Source of the DNA: Agromyces terreus
Lineage (GTDB): Bacteria; Actinomycetota; Actinomycetes; Actinomycetales; Microbacteriaceae
NCBI RefSeq assembly: GCF_009749465.1
Contig: NZ_WBIS01000004.1
Coordinates: forward strand, 186,001 to 250,000
Reading direction: 5' to 3'
DNA: 64,000 nt
Below the pieces are notes generated by a model that did not search any database, was not told the DNA's origin, and saw only the letters and a list, made by a program, of their open reading frames with translations. Shown in pieces: positions 8,921 through 17,008 of the stretch; the first letter of the stretch is position 1; each line of letters begins with the position of its first letter. Made by a program: the position numbers and the translations under genes.

Positions 8921-10129
8921 ATGCAGGTGGATCTCATGACCGGGCTGCTGCCGGTGCTCGGCCGATCGCTGGAGCCCGGGTTCAACGTCTTCGACGTGAT
9001 GCATCACGGCGTTCACGAGAAGCAGATCTCGAATGTGTTCAGGTGGCTGCTCGAGGCCGACGGAACGCACGGGTTCGGCGACCGGTTCGTGCGCATCTTC
9101 ATCGAACAGATCAACGCATCCCTGCCTGCTGAGGAGCAGCTCCCATACGAGACCTACTGGGTGCGGCAGGAGGTGAACACCTCGGTCTCTGGAGTCGGCC
9201 CGGACATCGCCGATCTCGTCTTGGAGAGCAAGACCACCTGCATCGTCGTCGAGAACTACTTCACCTCAGACGGTCACGGGCACAGCTTCGACGGGTACCT
9301 GGGCTATGCGCTGGGGAGAAGAGCGCGCGGCATCGTCGTACTGCTTTGCCGCGACCACCATGTTTCGCTTCAGACACAGGGCTGGCAGCGCGCACCGGTC
9401 GCAACCTACAGCGGGCTCGTCGGCCGGCTTCACGCGGATCTTGAGCAAGACCCTGCGTATCAGCGCAATCACGCCGAGGCGTACTCGTTCATCGAGCAGA
9501 TGCACCGCAAATTCGTTACCGGAAGGGGTCGCATGAACGACGACGACGTGTTGGGGTTCGTAGTCGCCATGTGCGACACCGGTGAGGCGCGGCGATATCA
9601 GGAACAGAAGCAGCATGCAGCTGCAGAGCGGTTTGCGAGCGATCTTGCAGAGCAGGCGCGAGAACGCTTCGGAGAAGGCCGTGAGCTGCTGCACCAAGTC
9701 AAGCGTCTCGTCAAGGAGTTCGGGAGCGGGGTTCTCGCCGCTCAACTGGAGCAGACCCTAGGTGATGGATTCGTGCGGAACGTCTCCGCGACCTTCAGTG
9801 GCATCTATCAGTGGACCGTCAACTTCGACATCGACGACCGTGGGCCCGAATTCGGTGAGGCGAGGCTCCAGCTGAAGTTCGGGCCGTCGGCGTGGTTCGC
9901 GATCGAGAACGACCCGAACTGGAATTTCATCGGTGATTCGCTCGGCGCCGACTATTCGCGTCTGTTCATCACGCGCGCCGCGACGAAGGAGATCCGTCAA
10001 TCCGCTGTGACGCTTCAGGAGGTACTCGACGGGCTGGAACCCACCGATCGTCGGCTTCACGACGAGGTGGTGGCGATCCTGCAGCCGGGTCGCGGTAGCT
10101 CGGGTCATCCCGTCAGCGCGAACCAGTGA
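8921..10129 (+). CDS. PD-(D/E)XK nuclease superfamily-like protein with atypical active site
   Basis: A 402-aa protein resembling the PDDEXK_4 group that is common in defence loci. The core reads GPDIADLVLESKTTCIVVENYFTSD: an acidic residue, a beta strand, then ENY where related nucleases have ExK. This is followed by a GHGHSFDGYLGYAL helix like the QxxxY helix. A long alpha-helical, charged region follows (residues about 210-290). The ATG at 8921 is preceded by GGGGAAGG about 8 nt upstream, so the longer upstream reading frame is rejected. Codon use is visibly less GC3-biased than in the addAB-like genes, consistent with horizontal transfer. Whether it cuts DNA is uncertain because the catalytic lysine is not where expected. 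Confidence 0.65.
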   Translation: MQVDLMTGLLPVLGRSLEPGFNVFDVMHHGVHEKQISNVFRWLLEADGTHGFGDRFVRIFIEQINASLPAEEQLPYETYWVRQEVNTSVSGVGPDIADLVLESKTTCIVVENYFTSDGHGHSFDGYLGYALGRRARGIVVLLCRDHHVSLQTQGWQRAPVATYSGLVGRLHADLEQDPAYQRNHAEAYSFIEQMHRKFVTGRGRMNDDDVLGFVVAMCDTGEARRYQEQKQHAAAERFASDLAEQARERFGEGRELLHQVKRLVKEFGSGVLAAQLEQTLGDGFVRNVSATFSGIYQWTVNFDIDDRGPEFGEARLQLKFGPSAWFAIENDPNWNFIGDSLGADYSRLFITRAATKEIRQSAVTLQEVLDGLEPTDRRLHDEVVAILQPGRGSSGHPVSANQ

Positions 10130-10213
10130 GACTCGGTCGACGTGCCAGCATCGGCGTGACCTTTCTGGAGGTGCTGTAGCGCGCAGCTGGATAGAGGTGA
10201 GACCGGGACGGCG

Positions 10214-10624
10214 TCAACTTTCGGGCGACAGTGCCTGAAGCGCCGCCTCGATCGCATCGAGCAGCGCCGGCGCATGGGTCGACACCGTGGCCCACAGGCG
10301 CAGGTTGTCGAGGGCCGCGTAGTTGTGGGCGGCGAGGTTTCGGGTGGCGCGCAAGCCCTCGCGGGCGACCTCGGGAAGCTCGGCGGCGACGGACGCCGGG
10401 AGCTGCCGCGCCACGAGGTCGGCGAGGTGGATGACGGCGAGCATGCCGATGTCGTAGGCGTCGGAGTCGGCGTCGGCGAACGCCTCGCGGCCGTCACGCC
10501 TGGCGCGCTCGAAGCGCAAGCGCAGCCGGGTGACCTCGTCGAGAAGGCGCTCGCGCGAGCGTTCGGTGTCATCGCGCTCCGCGCGTGGGCGGGCGGTGAA
10601 GCGAGGGCGGGGCTCGTCGGTCAC
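10214..10624 (-). CDS. hepT: HepT-like HEPN toxin (putative RNase)
   Basis: A 136-aa helical protein with the exact RX4HXY HEPN motif: R95-NLAA-H100-N-Y102. HEPN toxins of HepT/MntA pairs cleave RNA or tRNA and are neutralised when the partner nucleotidyltransferase AMPylates the tyrosine of this motif. The partner is directly upstream and overlaps by 4 bp (10621-10624), as expected for a toxin-antitoxin operon. The first 25 residues are Arg/Asp-rich and look disordered. The symbol is by family only; substrate and role (phage defence or stress) are inferred. Confidence 0.85.
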   Translation of the reverse strand: MTDEPRPRFTARPRAERDDTERSRERLLDEVTRLRLRFERARRDGREAFADADSDAYDIGMLAVIHLADLVARQLPASVAAELPEVAREGLRATRNLAAHNYAALDNLRLWATVSTHAPALLDAIEAALQALSPES

Positions 10625-11088
10625 AGCGGCACGGCCTCGAGCCGGAGCGCACGCACGACCGGGTCCGCCTCGTCGTCGACCACGGCGTCGACCGGGAAGC
10701 CGATGAGGCCGGCCACCTCCTGGCGGAACGCGGCGAGGGTGAGGAAGTCGACCTCGGGGCCGGCCTCGACGAGGAGGTCGACGTCGCTCTCGGCCGTGTC
10801 GGTTCCGCGGGCAGCCGAGCCGAAGACGCGGATGTCGCTCACGCCGTACTTCGGGGCGAGTTCGAGGATGCGCTCGGCGAAAAGCTCGAGCGGGATCGAC
10901 GGGCGCATGCGCGCGGCGCGCAGGATGCGTTCGCGGAGCTCGTCACTCGGTACCCGGGCGCCCGACTCGATCATCGCGAGGTTCGGTTGCTTGATGCCGG
11001 CCAGCGCCGCCAGGGCGCGTTGCGACAGTCCGGCGTCTTCGCGCGCGCGCCGAACGAGCGCTGCTGCGTCCGAAGCCCGCCCGGTCAT
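10621..11088 (-). CDS. mntA: MntA-like nucleotidyltransferase antitoxin fused to an XRE helix-turn-helix
   Basis: A 155-aa protein in two parts. Residues 8-58 are an XRE/Cro helix-turn-helix (GLSQRALAALAGIKQPNLAMIE). Residues 65-150 are a minimal nucleotidyltransferase with GSAARG at 90-95 and D102/D104 (SDVDLLVE), the metal-binding pair that performs AMPylation in MntA. The HTH should give DNA binding and autoregulation, which stand-alone MntA proteins lack. It is first gene of the operon, with the toxin downstream and overlapping. A perfect 10-bp palindrome lies 19 bp before its start. Assignment to the HEPN/MNT system is secure; autoregulation is inferred. Confidence 0.88.
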   Translation of the reverse strand: MTGRASDAAALVRRAREDAGLSQRALAALAGIKQPNLAMIESGARVPSDELRERILRAARMRPSIPLELFAERILELAPKYGVSDIRVFGSAARGTDTAESDVDLLVEAGPEVDFLTLAAFRQEVAGLIGFPVDAVVDDEADPVVRALRLEAVPL

Positions 11089-11106
11089 GGCGCCGAGTAT
11101 ATCGCG

Positions 11107-11116
11107 GTGATATCAC
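11107..11116. promoter_or_regulatory. Palindrome GTGATATCAC upstream of the mntA-hepT operon
   Basis: A perfect 10-bp palindrome just upstream of the XRE-containing antitoxin start, next to a related GTATATC half at about 11097-11103. It is a candidate autoregulatory operator for the fused helix-turn-helix; this is an inference. Confidence 0.4.
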
Positions 11117-11165
11117 GACCAAGTGTCCCGAACGGCGAACCGACCCTTGTATCCTTCGGACATTG

Positions 11166-11180
11166 TGGAATAGCATTCCA
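11166..11180. promoter_or_regulatory. IclR-type operator candidate TGGAATAGCATTCCA
   Basis: A 15-bp palindrome with 6-bp arms and a 3-bp centre, 30 bp before the first gene of the uronate cluster. The architecture is close to the TGGAAAT-N-ATTTCCA consensus known for E. coli IclR. An IclR-family regulator is encoded in the same cluster at 18928. An A-rich AAAAATCG follows. Binding is inferred. Confidence 0.55.
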
Positions 11181-11210
11181 AAAATCGCCTAACGAGGGAA
11201 TGGTGGTCGA

Positions 11211-12323
11211 GTGGCCGGGATGCAGGACGTGAACAGCGGGCAGCCGCTGCTCGAGGTGCTCGACTCGTCGTACGGCAGTGTCGACGTTGAGGCGGCGGCC
11301 GCGGCATCCGTCTATATCCGCGTTCGCGACGCACGCGAGGCACGCACCGAGGGCGACGAAAACGCCAGCATCATCCCTGCCGACGGCGTGCTCGTGCAGT
11401 ACGCGAACATCACCGCCGAGGTCATGGACGCGAACCCCACGTGGAAGGTAATCGGCCGATACGGCGTGGGCGTCGACACGATCGATCTGGCCGCGGCATC
11501 CGCTCGGTCGATCGCCGTGGTGAACGTGCCCGACTACTGCGAGGAGGAGGTCGCGACGCACGCGGCCGCCCTCGTGCTCGACGCGAACCGGCGCATCACG
11601 GCCGCCGACGCGCTCGTGCGCCGCGGCGAGTGGGCCGACTGGGCGCAGCTGCGGCCCATCGCGCCGCTGTCGACGGCGACGCTCTCGCTCATCGGGGTGG
11701 GGCGCATCGGGCGTGAGGTGATTCGCCTTATGCGTCCGTTCGTCGGGCGCATCATCGCGCACGACCCGTACGCCGGCGCGATCGAGGGCGTCGAGCTCGT
11801 CGACCTCGACACCGCGCTCGCCGAGGGCGACGTCGTGAGCCTGCACCTTCCGCTCAGCGCCGCCACGCATCACCTCATCGGCGCCGACGCCATCGCGCGC
11901 ATGAAGCCGACCGCGACGCTCGTGAACGTCTCGCGCGGCGGACTCGTCGACGGCGCCGCGCTCGCGGCGGCCCTGCACGACGGGCGCCTCGCGTCCGCCG
12001 CCCTCGACGTGCTCGAGACCGAGCCGCCCGCGGCCGACGACCCGCTGCTCGCCGCGCCCAACACGATCATCACGAACCACCTCGCGTGGTACTCCGAGGC
12101 CTCCGAGCAGCGACTGCGCGCGCGCCTCGCCGAACGCTGCGCGGCGGTGCTGCGCGGGCGGGACATCCCCTCGCTCGTCAATCGCCAGGGACTCGCGGAT
12201 GCCGCGGGCGCCGCATCATCCGAAGCAGGCCGCCACGCGGCATCCGTCACCACCGAAACCATCGGGGCCGAAGCGCCCACCGAGCCCGCCACCGCCGCAG
12301 TTCCCACCCTGGAGCACTCATGA
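11211..12323 (+). CDS. D-2-hydroxyacid dehydrogenase (CtBP/PGDH-like)
   Basis: A 370-aa NAD(P)-dependent D-isomer-specific 2-hydroxyacid dehydrogenase. The Rossmann motif GVGRIGREV lies near residue 162. The catalytic triad is visible as Arg in VNVSRGGLVDG, Glu in DVLETEPP and His in NHLAWYS. The start is GTG at 11211 with GAGGGAATGG upstream. The C-terminal 50 residues are Ala/Glu/Thr-rich and look disordered. It opens a cluster with kduI, kduD and an ABC transporter, so it probably interconverts a 2-keto acid and 2-hydroxy acid derived from a sugar acid; the substrate is not evident. It overlaps the next gene by 4 bp. Confidence 0.85.
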   Translation: MAGMQDVNSGQPLLEVLDSSYGSVDVEAAAAASVYIRVRDAREARTEGDENASIIPADGVLVQYANITAEVMDANPTWKVIGRYGVGVDTIDLAAASARSIAVVNVPDYCEEEVATHAAALVLDANRRITAADALVRRGEWADWAQLRPIAPLSTATLSLIGVGRIGREVIRLMRPFVGRIIAHDPYAGAIEGVELVDLDTALAEGDVVSLHLPLSAATHHLIGADAIARMKPTATLVNVSRGGLVDGAALAAALHDGRLASAALDVLETEPPAADDPLLAAPNTIITNHLAWYSEASEQRLRARLAERCAAVLRGRDIPSLVNRQGLADAAGAASSEAGRHAASVTTETIGAEAPTEPATAAVPTLEHS

Positions 12324-12727
12324 GCCTCGCCGCCGACTACACGCCCGCAGAACTGCGCGACCTCGCGCTCGAGCCGACCGGAGCACCGGCCCGGGTGCTC
12401 GCGGGCGACCCCCAGACCGCCGAGCACGTGCTCGCCGTGCGCGACGGACTCGAGATCGGCGTCTGGGAGGTCACGCCCGGGGAGTTCGCCTCGGCAAAGC
12501 CCGAGAGCGGCGAGGTCATGCAGTTCCTCTCGGGGGAGGGCTCGATCACGCACGCAGACGGGTCGGTCACGCGCATCGCGCCCGGCTCGGTGCTCGTGCT
12601 CGAGCCGGGCTGGACCGGCATCTGGCGGGTCACGGCGACCGTGCGCAAGATCTACACGATCTTCGACGCGGCGCCCGGGGCCGCACCCGCGACATCCGAA
12701 ACCCAACGGAACACCGCTGACATCTGA
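12320..12727 (+). CDS. Small cupin-domain protein (DUF861/cupin_3-like)
   Basis: A 135-aa single-domain cupin. EIGVWEVTPGEFASAKPESGEVMQFLSGEGSI carries a shortened cupin motif 1, and GSVLVLEPGWTGIWRV is the motif-2 strand pair typical of cupin_3 proteins. Metal-binding histidines are sparse, so it may be a binding protein rather than an enzyme. It is translationally coupled to the preceding dehydrogenase (ATGA at 12320-12323). Cupins of this size often accompany sugar-acid pathways as isomerases or mutarotase-like helpers; no specific reaction can be assigned here. Confidence 0.75.
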   Translation: MSLAADYTPAELRDLALEPTGAPARVLAGDPQTAEHVLAVRDGLEIGVWEVTPGEFASAKPESGEVMQFLSGEGSITHADGSVTRIAPGSVLVLEPGWTGIWRVTATVRKIYTIFDAAPGAAPATSETQRNTADI

Positions 12728-12745
12728 CCGAAATCAGATTTCGGT
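12727..12745. promoter_or_regulatory. Palindrome ACCGAAATCAGATTTCGGT before the ABC transporter
   Basis: A 19-bp palindrome with perfect 8-bp arms and centre CAG, starting at the cupin stop codon and 35 bp before the permease start. It has the same 3-bp-spaced GAAT/ATTC-like layout as the site at 11166, so it could be a second IclR-family operator. It could also fold as a short hairpin attenuating readthrough. Sequence downstream (CAAAATCAC-AACGAG) resembles that after the first site. Confidence 0.5.
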
Positions 12746-12780
12746 ACGGTGTTTCAAAATCACGAACGAGAGGAGCTGAC

Positions 12781-14550
12781 ATGACCGCGACGACGGATGC
12801 GCCGCCTGCCACGACCCCCTTGGCGATCAACGCAGCCCCCGTCATCCGGCGACGAATCGGCACCATCGCCGGGCGCGTCGCGCTGCTCGCACCGGTCGTC
12901 GCGATCTACGTCATCTTCTTCGTCTGGCCGGTCGTCAGCGTCCTGCTGCGATCGCTGAGCCCCGACGGCCGCTTCGACGCGGCGGCGCCCGTGATCGACT
13001 TCTCGAACTACCAGAAGATCTTCGTCGACGACTTCCTGCTGCGCATCGAGTGGCGCACGGTGCTGCTCGCCATCAACTCGACGCTGCTCACCGTGCTGCT
13101 TGCGTTCCCGACCGCGTACTTCATCTCGCGGCTCTCCAAGCGCACCGCCGGTCTGCTGCTGCTGCTCATCCTCGTGCCGTTCTGGGTCTCGATCGTCGTG
13201 CGCCTCTTCGCAGTCACCTCGATCCTCAGCCCCAATGGCATCGTCAACCAGCTCAGTCTCGCGCTCGGCTTCGGCGAGGCATCCCTTCTCTACACGCAGG
13301 CCGGCACGCTCGTCGGCACCGTCATGTACCTGCTGCCCTACATGGTGCTCGTGCTCTACGCGGGCATGACCTCGGTCGACGACAACCTCGTGCTCGCGGC
13401 CCGCACGCTCGGGGCATCGTCGGTGCGTACCTTCTTCACGGTCTACCTGCCGATGGTGCGCGGCTCGATCGTCAGCGGCGCGCTGCTCGTCTTCATCCTC
13501 GGGCTCAGCTTCTTCCTCGTGCCCGCGATTCTCGGCGGCCCACAGGAGCAGACGATCTCGGTCTACATCCAGCAGCAGATCGACGTGTACCAGTGGGGCA
13601 TCGCCAGCGCCATGGGCATCCTCCTGCTCGTCGCCACGATCATCTGCTACGTCGGTGTGGTGAAGGTCGCGGGCAGTTTCCAGCCCGGCGGCGTCGGGCC
13701 GGCGCAGGCCAAGGGCGTCAGCACCTCGCTGCCGTTCCGCTGGTCGCCGTGGATGGCCGTCTCGGCCGTCGTCAGCGTCATCACCATCGCGTTCCTCGTG
13801 ATTCCGGTGCTCTTCGTCTTCCCGCTCGCGGTCGGCGAGACCGGCACCGTCGTCTTCCCGCCGCGCGGATTCACGCTGCGCTGGTTCGGCGAGGTCTTCA
13901 CCAGCCAAACCTGGCTCGGCCCCATCTGGCAGAGCATCATCGTCGCCGTCGGCACCGCGGTGCTCTCGGTCGGCATGGCGCTCATCCTGGCGCGGGTCAC
14001 CAGTCGCATGACCTCGACCCTCGGCAAGGCACTCATCGGCGGCCTCGCCTTCGCGCCCATCGTGACCCCGGCGATCCTCCTCGCCATCGGCATCTTCGAC
14101 GTCGAGCTGAAGCTCGGCCTCACGGGCACGACGATCGGCCTCATCTTCGCCCACACGATCATCGCCGCGCCGCTCAGCTACGCCCTCATCTCGGCCGCCA
14201 TGAGCTCGGCCGACCGAGGCATCGAGGCCGCCGCGTGGACCCTCGGGGCCTCGCGGACGCGCGCCTTCTGGACCATCGTCGTGCGCGGCATCATGCCGAG
14301 CGTCATCGGCGCCTTCGCAATCGCGTTCGTCACGTCGTGGGACGAGGTCGTGCTCGCCCTCTTCATTCAGACCGGCCCCACCAAGACCCTGCCCGTCACG
14401 ATCTACAAGTACCTCGAGAGCGGCATCGTGCCGACCGTGCCCGCCGTGGCCTCGTTGCTCGTGCTCGTCGTCGTGGTCATCGTCGTCGTGCGCAGCGTGA
14501 CGAGCCGGGCGATCAGCCGCCGTGCCACGGCCCGACAGGAGAACTCATGA
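12781..14550 (+). CDS. Fused double permease of a spermidine/putrescine/iron-type ABC transporter
   Basis: A 589-aa membrane protein made of two tandem binding-protein-dependent permease domains. The first half (about 35-290) has its EAA-like loop at AARTLGASSVRTFFTVYLPMVRGS. The second (about 315-585) has it at AAWTLGASRTRAFWTIVVRGIMPS. The two halves correspond to PotB and PotC joined in one chain, as in some iron and 2-aminoethylphosphonate transporters. AGGAG precedes the ATG at 12781. The ATPase start overlaps its stop by 4 bp. The substrate is unknown; the location among kdu genes suggests a sugar acid or an oligouronide-like anion. Confidence 0.9.
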   Translation: MTATTDAPPATTPLAINAAPVIRRRIGTIAGRVALLAPVVAIYVIFFVWPVVSVLLRSLSPDGRFDAAAPVIDFSNYQKIFVDDFLLRIEWRTVLLAINSTLLTVLLAFPTAYFISRLSKRTAGLLLLLILVPFWVSIVVRLFAVTSILSPNGIVNQLSLALGFGEASLLYTQAGTLVGTVMYLLPYMVLVLYAGMTSVDDNLVLAARTLGASSVRTFFTVYLPMVRGSIVSGALLVFILGLSFFLVPAILGGPQEQTISVYIQQQIDVYQWGIASAMGILLLVATIICYVGVVKVAGSFQPGGVGPAQAKGVSTSLPFRWSPWMAVSAVVSVITIAFLVIPVLFVFPLAVGETGTVVFPPRGFTLRWFGEVFTSQTWLGPIWQSIIVAVGTAVLSVGMALILARVTSRMTSTLGKALIGGLAFAPIVTPAILLAIGIFDVELKLGLTGTTIGLIFAHTIIAAPLSYALISAAMSSADRGIEAAAWTLGASRTRAFWTIVVRGIMPSVIGAFAIAFVTSWDEVVLALFIQTGPTKTLPVTIYKYLESGIVPTVPAVASLLVLVVVVIVVVRSVTSRAISRRATARQENS

Positions 14551-15707
14551 GCATCTCGACCGCCAGCCGCCCGAACGGCGCGAACGCCGACGGCTCCGCC
14601 GCGACCGCAGGCGACCGCCGCGGCGAGGTCGTCGTCTCCGACATCGGCCTCGACTACAACGGCGTGCCCGCCCTCGCCGACACCGACCTGCACGTGCACG
14701 CCGGCGAGTTCTTCACGCTGCTCGGCCCGAGCGGCTCCGGCAAGACGACCCTGCTGCGCATCATCGCAGGCCTGCTCGACCCCGCCCGCGGCACCCTGCA
14801 CATCGACGGCACGGATGTCACGCGAACGCCCACCCAGAAGCGCGACATCGGGTTCGTCTTCCAGAACTACGCCCTGTTCCCGCACCTCACGGTCGCCGAG
14901 AACATCGAGTACGGCCTCAAGGTGCGAAAGCTCCCCGCCGCGAAGCGAGCGGCCCGCGTCGCCGAGATGGTCGACCTCGTCGCGCTCGGCGGATACGCCG
15001 ACCGCTACCCCGCCCAGCTGAGCGGCGGCCAGCAGCAGCGCGTCGCCCTCGGCCGCGCGCTCGCGCAGAATCCGCGCGTGCTGCTGCTCGACGAACCGCT
15101 CGGCGCGCTCGACCGGGGCTTGCGCGAGGAGCTCGGCGCGGAGGTGCGACGCATCCAGCAGGAGTCGAACACGACCGCCGTCTACGTCACGCACGACCAG
15201 GAGGAGGCGTTCATCCTCTCCGACCGCATGGGCGTCATGCGCGACGGCCGCATCTGCCAGCTCGGCACGCCCGAAGAGCTCTACCGCGAACCGAAGGACC
15301 TGTTCGTCGCGAAGTTCCTCGGCAAGACGAACCTGTTCCCGGGCCGGTTGACCGGCACCGATGCCGGCTCGGCGCACGTGCGCGTCGGCGACCACGACCT
15401 CACCGCACGCGCCAACCCGGCCATCGCCGGCGCCGACGTCGTCTGCTCGGTGCGACCCGAGCAGCTGATCCTCGGCGGCGCGGGCGCGGCCGTGCCGGCC
15501 GGGCTCCAGCGCATTGCCGACGCGGCCATCACCGAGGTGCGCTTCCTCGGGCAGCGCCGCAGCATCCACCTCGACGCCGACGGCATCGCCTGCTCGGTCG
15601 ACCTCGACCCGGCCGCCCCCGCACCCGCGGTCGGCGACCGCGTGTCCCTGCTCGTGCGACCGGGCGAGATCGCCCTCGTCGCCGCCGAGCCGGCAGCGGG
15701 CGCCTGA
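14547..15707 (+). CDS. ABC transporter ATP-binding protein (PotA/FbpC-like)
   Basis: A 386-aa ATPase with Walker A GPSGSGKTT near residue 65, Q-loop FQNYALFP, signature LSGGQQQR, Walker B VLLLDEPLGALD and H-loop VTHDQEEA. The C-terminal 100 residues form a TOBE regulatory domain (VRPEQLIL onward). It energises the fused permease directly upstream, overlapping it by 4 bp. The first 28 residues are a low-complexity Ala/Gly/Asn tail. The protein length is normal for PotA-type ATPases. The stop codon lies inside the first copy of a 26-bp direct repeat. Confidence 0.93.
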   Translation: MSISTASRPNGANADGSAATAGDRRGEVVVSDIGLDYNGVPALADTDLHVHAGEFFTLLGPSGSGKTTLLRIIAGLLDPARGTLHIDGTDVTRTPTQKRDIGFVFQNYALFPHLTVAENIEYGLKVRKLPAAKRAARVAEMVDLVALGGYADRYPAQLSGGQQQRVALGRALAQNPRVLLLDEPLGALDRGLREELGAEVRRIQQESNTTAVYVTHDQEEAFILSDRMGVMRDGRICQLGTPEELYREPKDLFVAKFLGKTNLFPGRLTGTDAGSAHVRVGDHDLTARANPAIAGADVVCSVRPEQLILGGAGAAVPAGLQRIADAAITEVRFLGQRRSIHLDADGIACSVDLDPAAPAPAVGDRVSLLVRPGEIALVAAEPAAGA

Positions 15708-15754
15708 CCCCGCGCCGCGGCATCCGCTCGCCTGACGCCGCGCCGCGGCATCCG
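15701..15754. repeat. 26-bp direct repeat, two copies, at the end of the ATPase gene
   Basis: Copies at 15701-15726 and 15729-15754 differ at one base and are separated by two bases. Each begins CGCCTGAC and ends CGCGGCATCCG. The first contains the ATPase stop codon, so the gene end has been duplicated downstream. Confidence 0.8.
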
Positions 15755-15815
15755 ACCACCTGAACCGCACCACAGCCAGAGCACCAACCGCATCACGAGA
15801 AATCTAGGAGCAGCA

Positions 15816-16913
15816 ATGAGAACCATCCGTCGTCACCGCCTCCTGCTCGCAGGAGCCGCGACCATCGCCTCGGCGATCGCCCTCACCTCGTGCTCATCTG
15901 ACGGCAGCGACGCGCCGTCGGAAGACGGCGCCATAAGCGGCGACATCCTCTTCTACGACACCAGCGGCGGCCAGGTCTGGGAAGAGCTCGACGCGACCCT
16001 CTTCGGCGACTTCACCGAAGACACCGGTGTCACCGTCACCGATGACTACAACGAAGCCGCGACCAAGTTCTTCGCCGCGGCCGAAGCCGGGCAGGTACCG
16101 TGGAGCCTCGCGTTCCTGCCCACCGTGAACGACGCCGAGAAGGCCGCCGACGAGGGCTTCCTCGCGAAGATCGACACCTCGATCGTGCCGGTCGACAAGC
16201 TCGTCGAAGGCACCTACAGCGACTACGGCATCGAGGTCGGTACGTTCGGCATGGTGCTCACGTGGGATGACGAGGCCTACCCCGACGAGAAGCCGTCAGA
16301 GATGGCCGACCTTTGGGACACCGAGAAGTTCCCCGGTAAGCGCTGCTTCTTCAACAACCCGCAGTACGGCTGGACCCTCGAGGCCGCCCTGCTCGCCGAC
16401 GGCGTCGCGCCCGACGAGCTGTACCCGCTCGACGTCGACCGCGCGCTCGGCAAACTCGACGAGATCAAGGACGACATCACCTGGTGGACCAGCGGCGCCC
16501 AGTCGATCGAGTCCTTCGAGAACGGCTCGTGCGACATCGGCATCCTCTGGGCGAACCGAGCGTTCGTCGCCAGCTCCGAGAACGGCTTCCCGGCATCCAT
16601 CACGTGGAACCAGGCCGGCTACTCGAACTCGGTCTGGTCGATCCCGGCCGACGCTCCGAACGCCGCGGCCGCACAGGAGTTGCTCGCCAACGTGATCGAG
16701 AACACCGACGGCCAGATCGCCTTCGCGAGCAAGGTGCCGACGCCGATCCCGGCTTCGGTCATCGGTCTGGAGCCCAGCTCGTTCCCCGAGGGCGTGCAGC
16801 AGTTCCTGCCCATCGGTGACAACGTCACGAACTCGATCAAGCAGGACGTCGGCTACTACTCCGAGAACATCGACGAGGTGCTCGACCAGTTCAACCGCTG
16901 GCTGGGCGAATGA
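15816..16913 (+). CDS. Extracellular solute-binding lipoprotein of the ABC transporter
   Basis: A 365-aa lipoprotein with a basic n-region (MRTIRRHR), a hydrophobic core and lipobox ALTSC, giving Cys26 as the lipidated residue. The mature part is a PotD/extracellular solute-binding protein family 1 fold: GDILFYDTSGGQVWEE, a long central lobe, and WSIPADAPNAAAAQEL near the hinge. It should capture the substrate outside the membrane for the upstream permease and ATPase. It is separated from the ATPase gene by 108 bp containing the 26-bp repeat, and is followed by a strong hairpin. Confidence 0.9.
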   Translation: MRTIRRHRLLLAGAATIASAIALTSCSSDGSDAPSEDGAISGDILFYDTSGGQVWEELDATLFGDFTEDTGVTVTDDYNEAATKFFAAAEAGQVPWSLAFLPTVNDAEKAADEGFLAKIDTSIVPVDKLVEGTYSDYGIEVGTFGMVLTWDDEAYPDEKPSEMADLWDTEKFPGKRCFFNNPQYGWTLEAALLADGVAPDELYPLDVDRALGKLDEIKDDITWWTSGAQSIESFENGSCDIGILWANRAFVASSENGFPASITWNQAGYSNSVWSIPADAPNAAAAQELLANVIENTDGQIAFASKVPTPIPASVIGLEPSSFPEGVQQFLPIGDNVTNSIKQDVGYYSENIDEVLDQFNRWLGE

Positions 16914-16918
16914 CCGAG

Positions 16919-16969
16919 GCCGAGCGGATGCCGCGGCGGGCTGTCCGTCGGCCACGGCATCCGCTCGGC
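16919..16969. terminator. Hairpin with perfect 15-bp stem after the binding-protein gene
   Basis: Left arm 16919-16933 (GCCGAGCGGATGCCG) pairs perfectly with right arm 16955-16969 (CGGCATCCGCTCGGC) around a 21-nt loop. It begins 6 nt after the stop codon. There is no T-tract. Each arm includes the over-represented GGATGCC/GGCATCC motif. Confidence 0.75.
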
Positions 16970-17008
16970 TGAGCACGTGAGAACCACCCGAACGAAGGAG
17001 TGACCCTG

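Noticed and set aside
12760-14154. Minus-strand 464-residue Asp/Arg/Glu-rich ORF
   Set aside because: Shadow of the fused permease, whose EAA loops and helices are clear on the plus strand.
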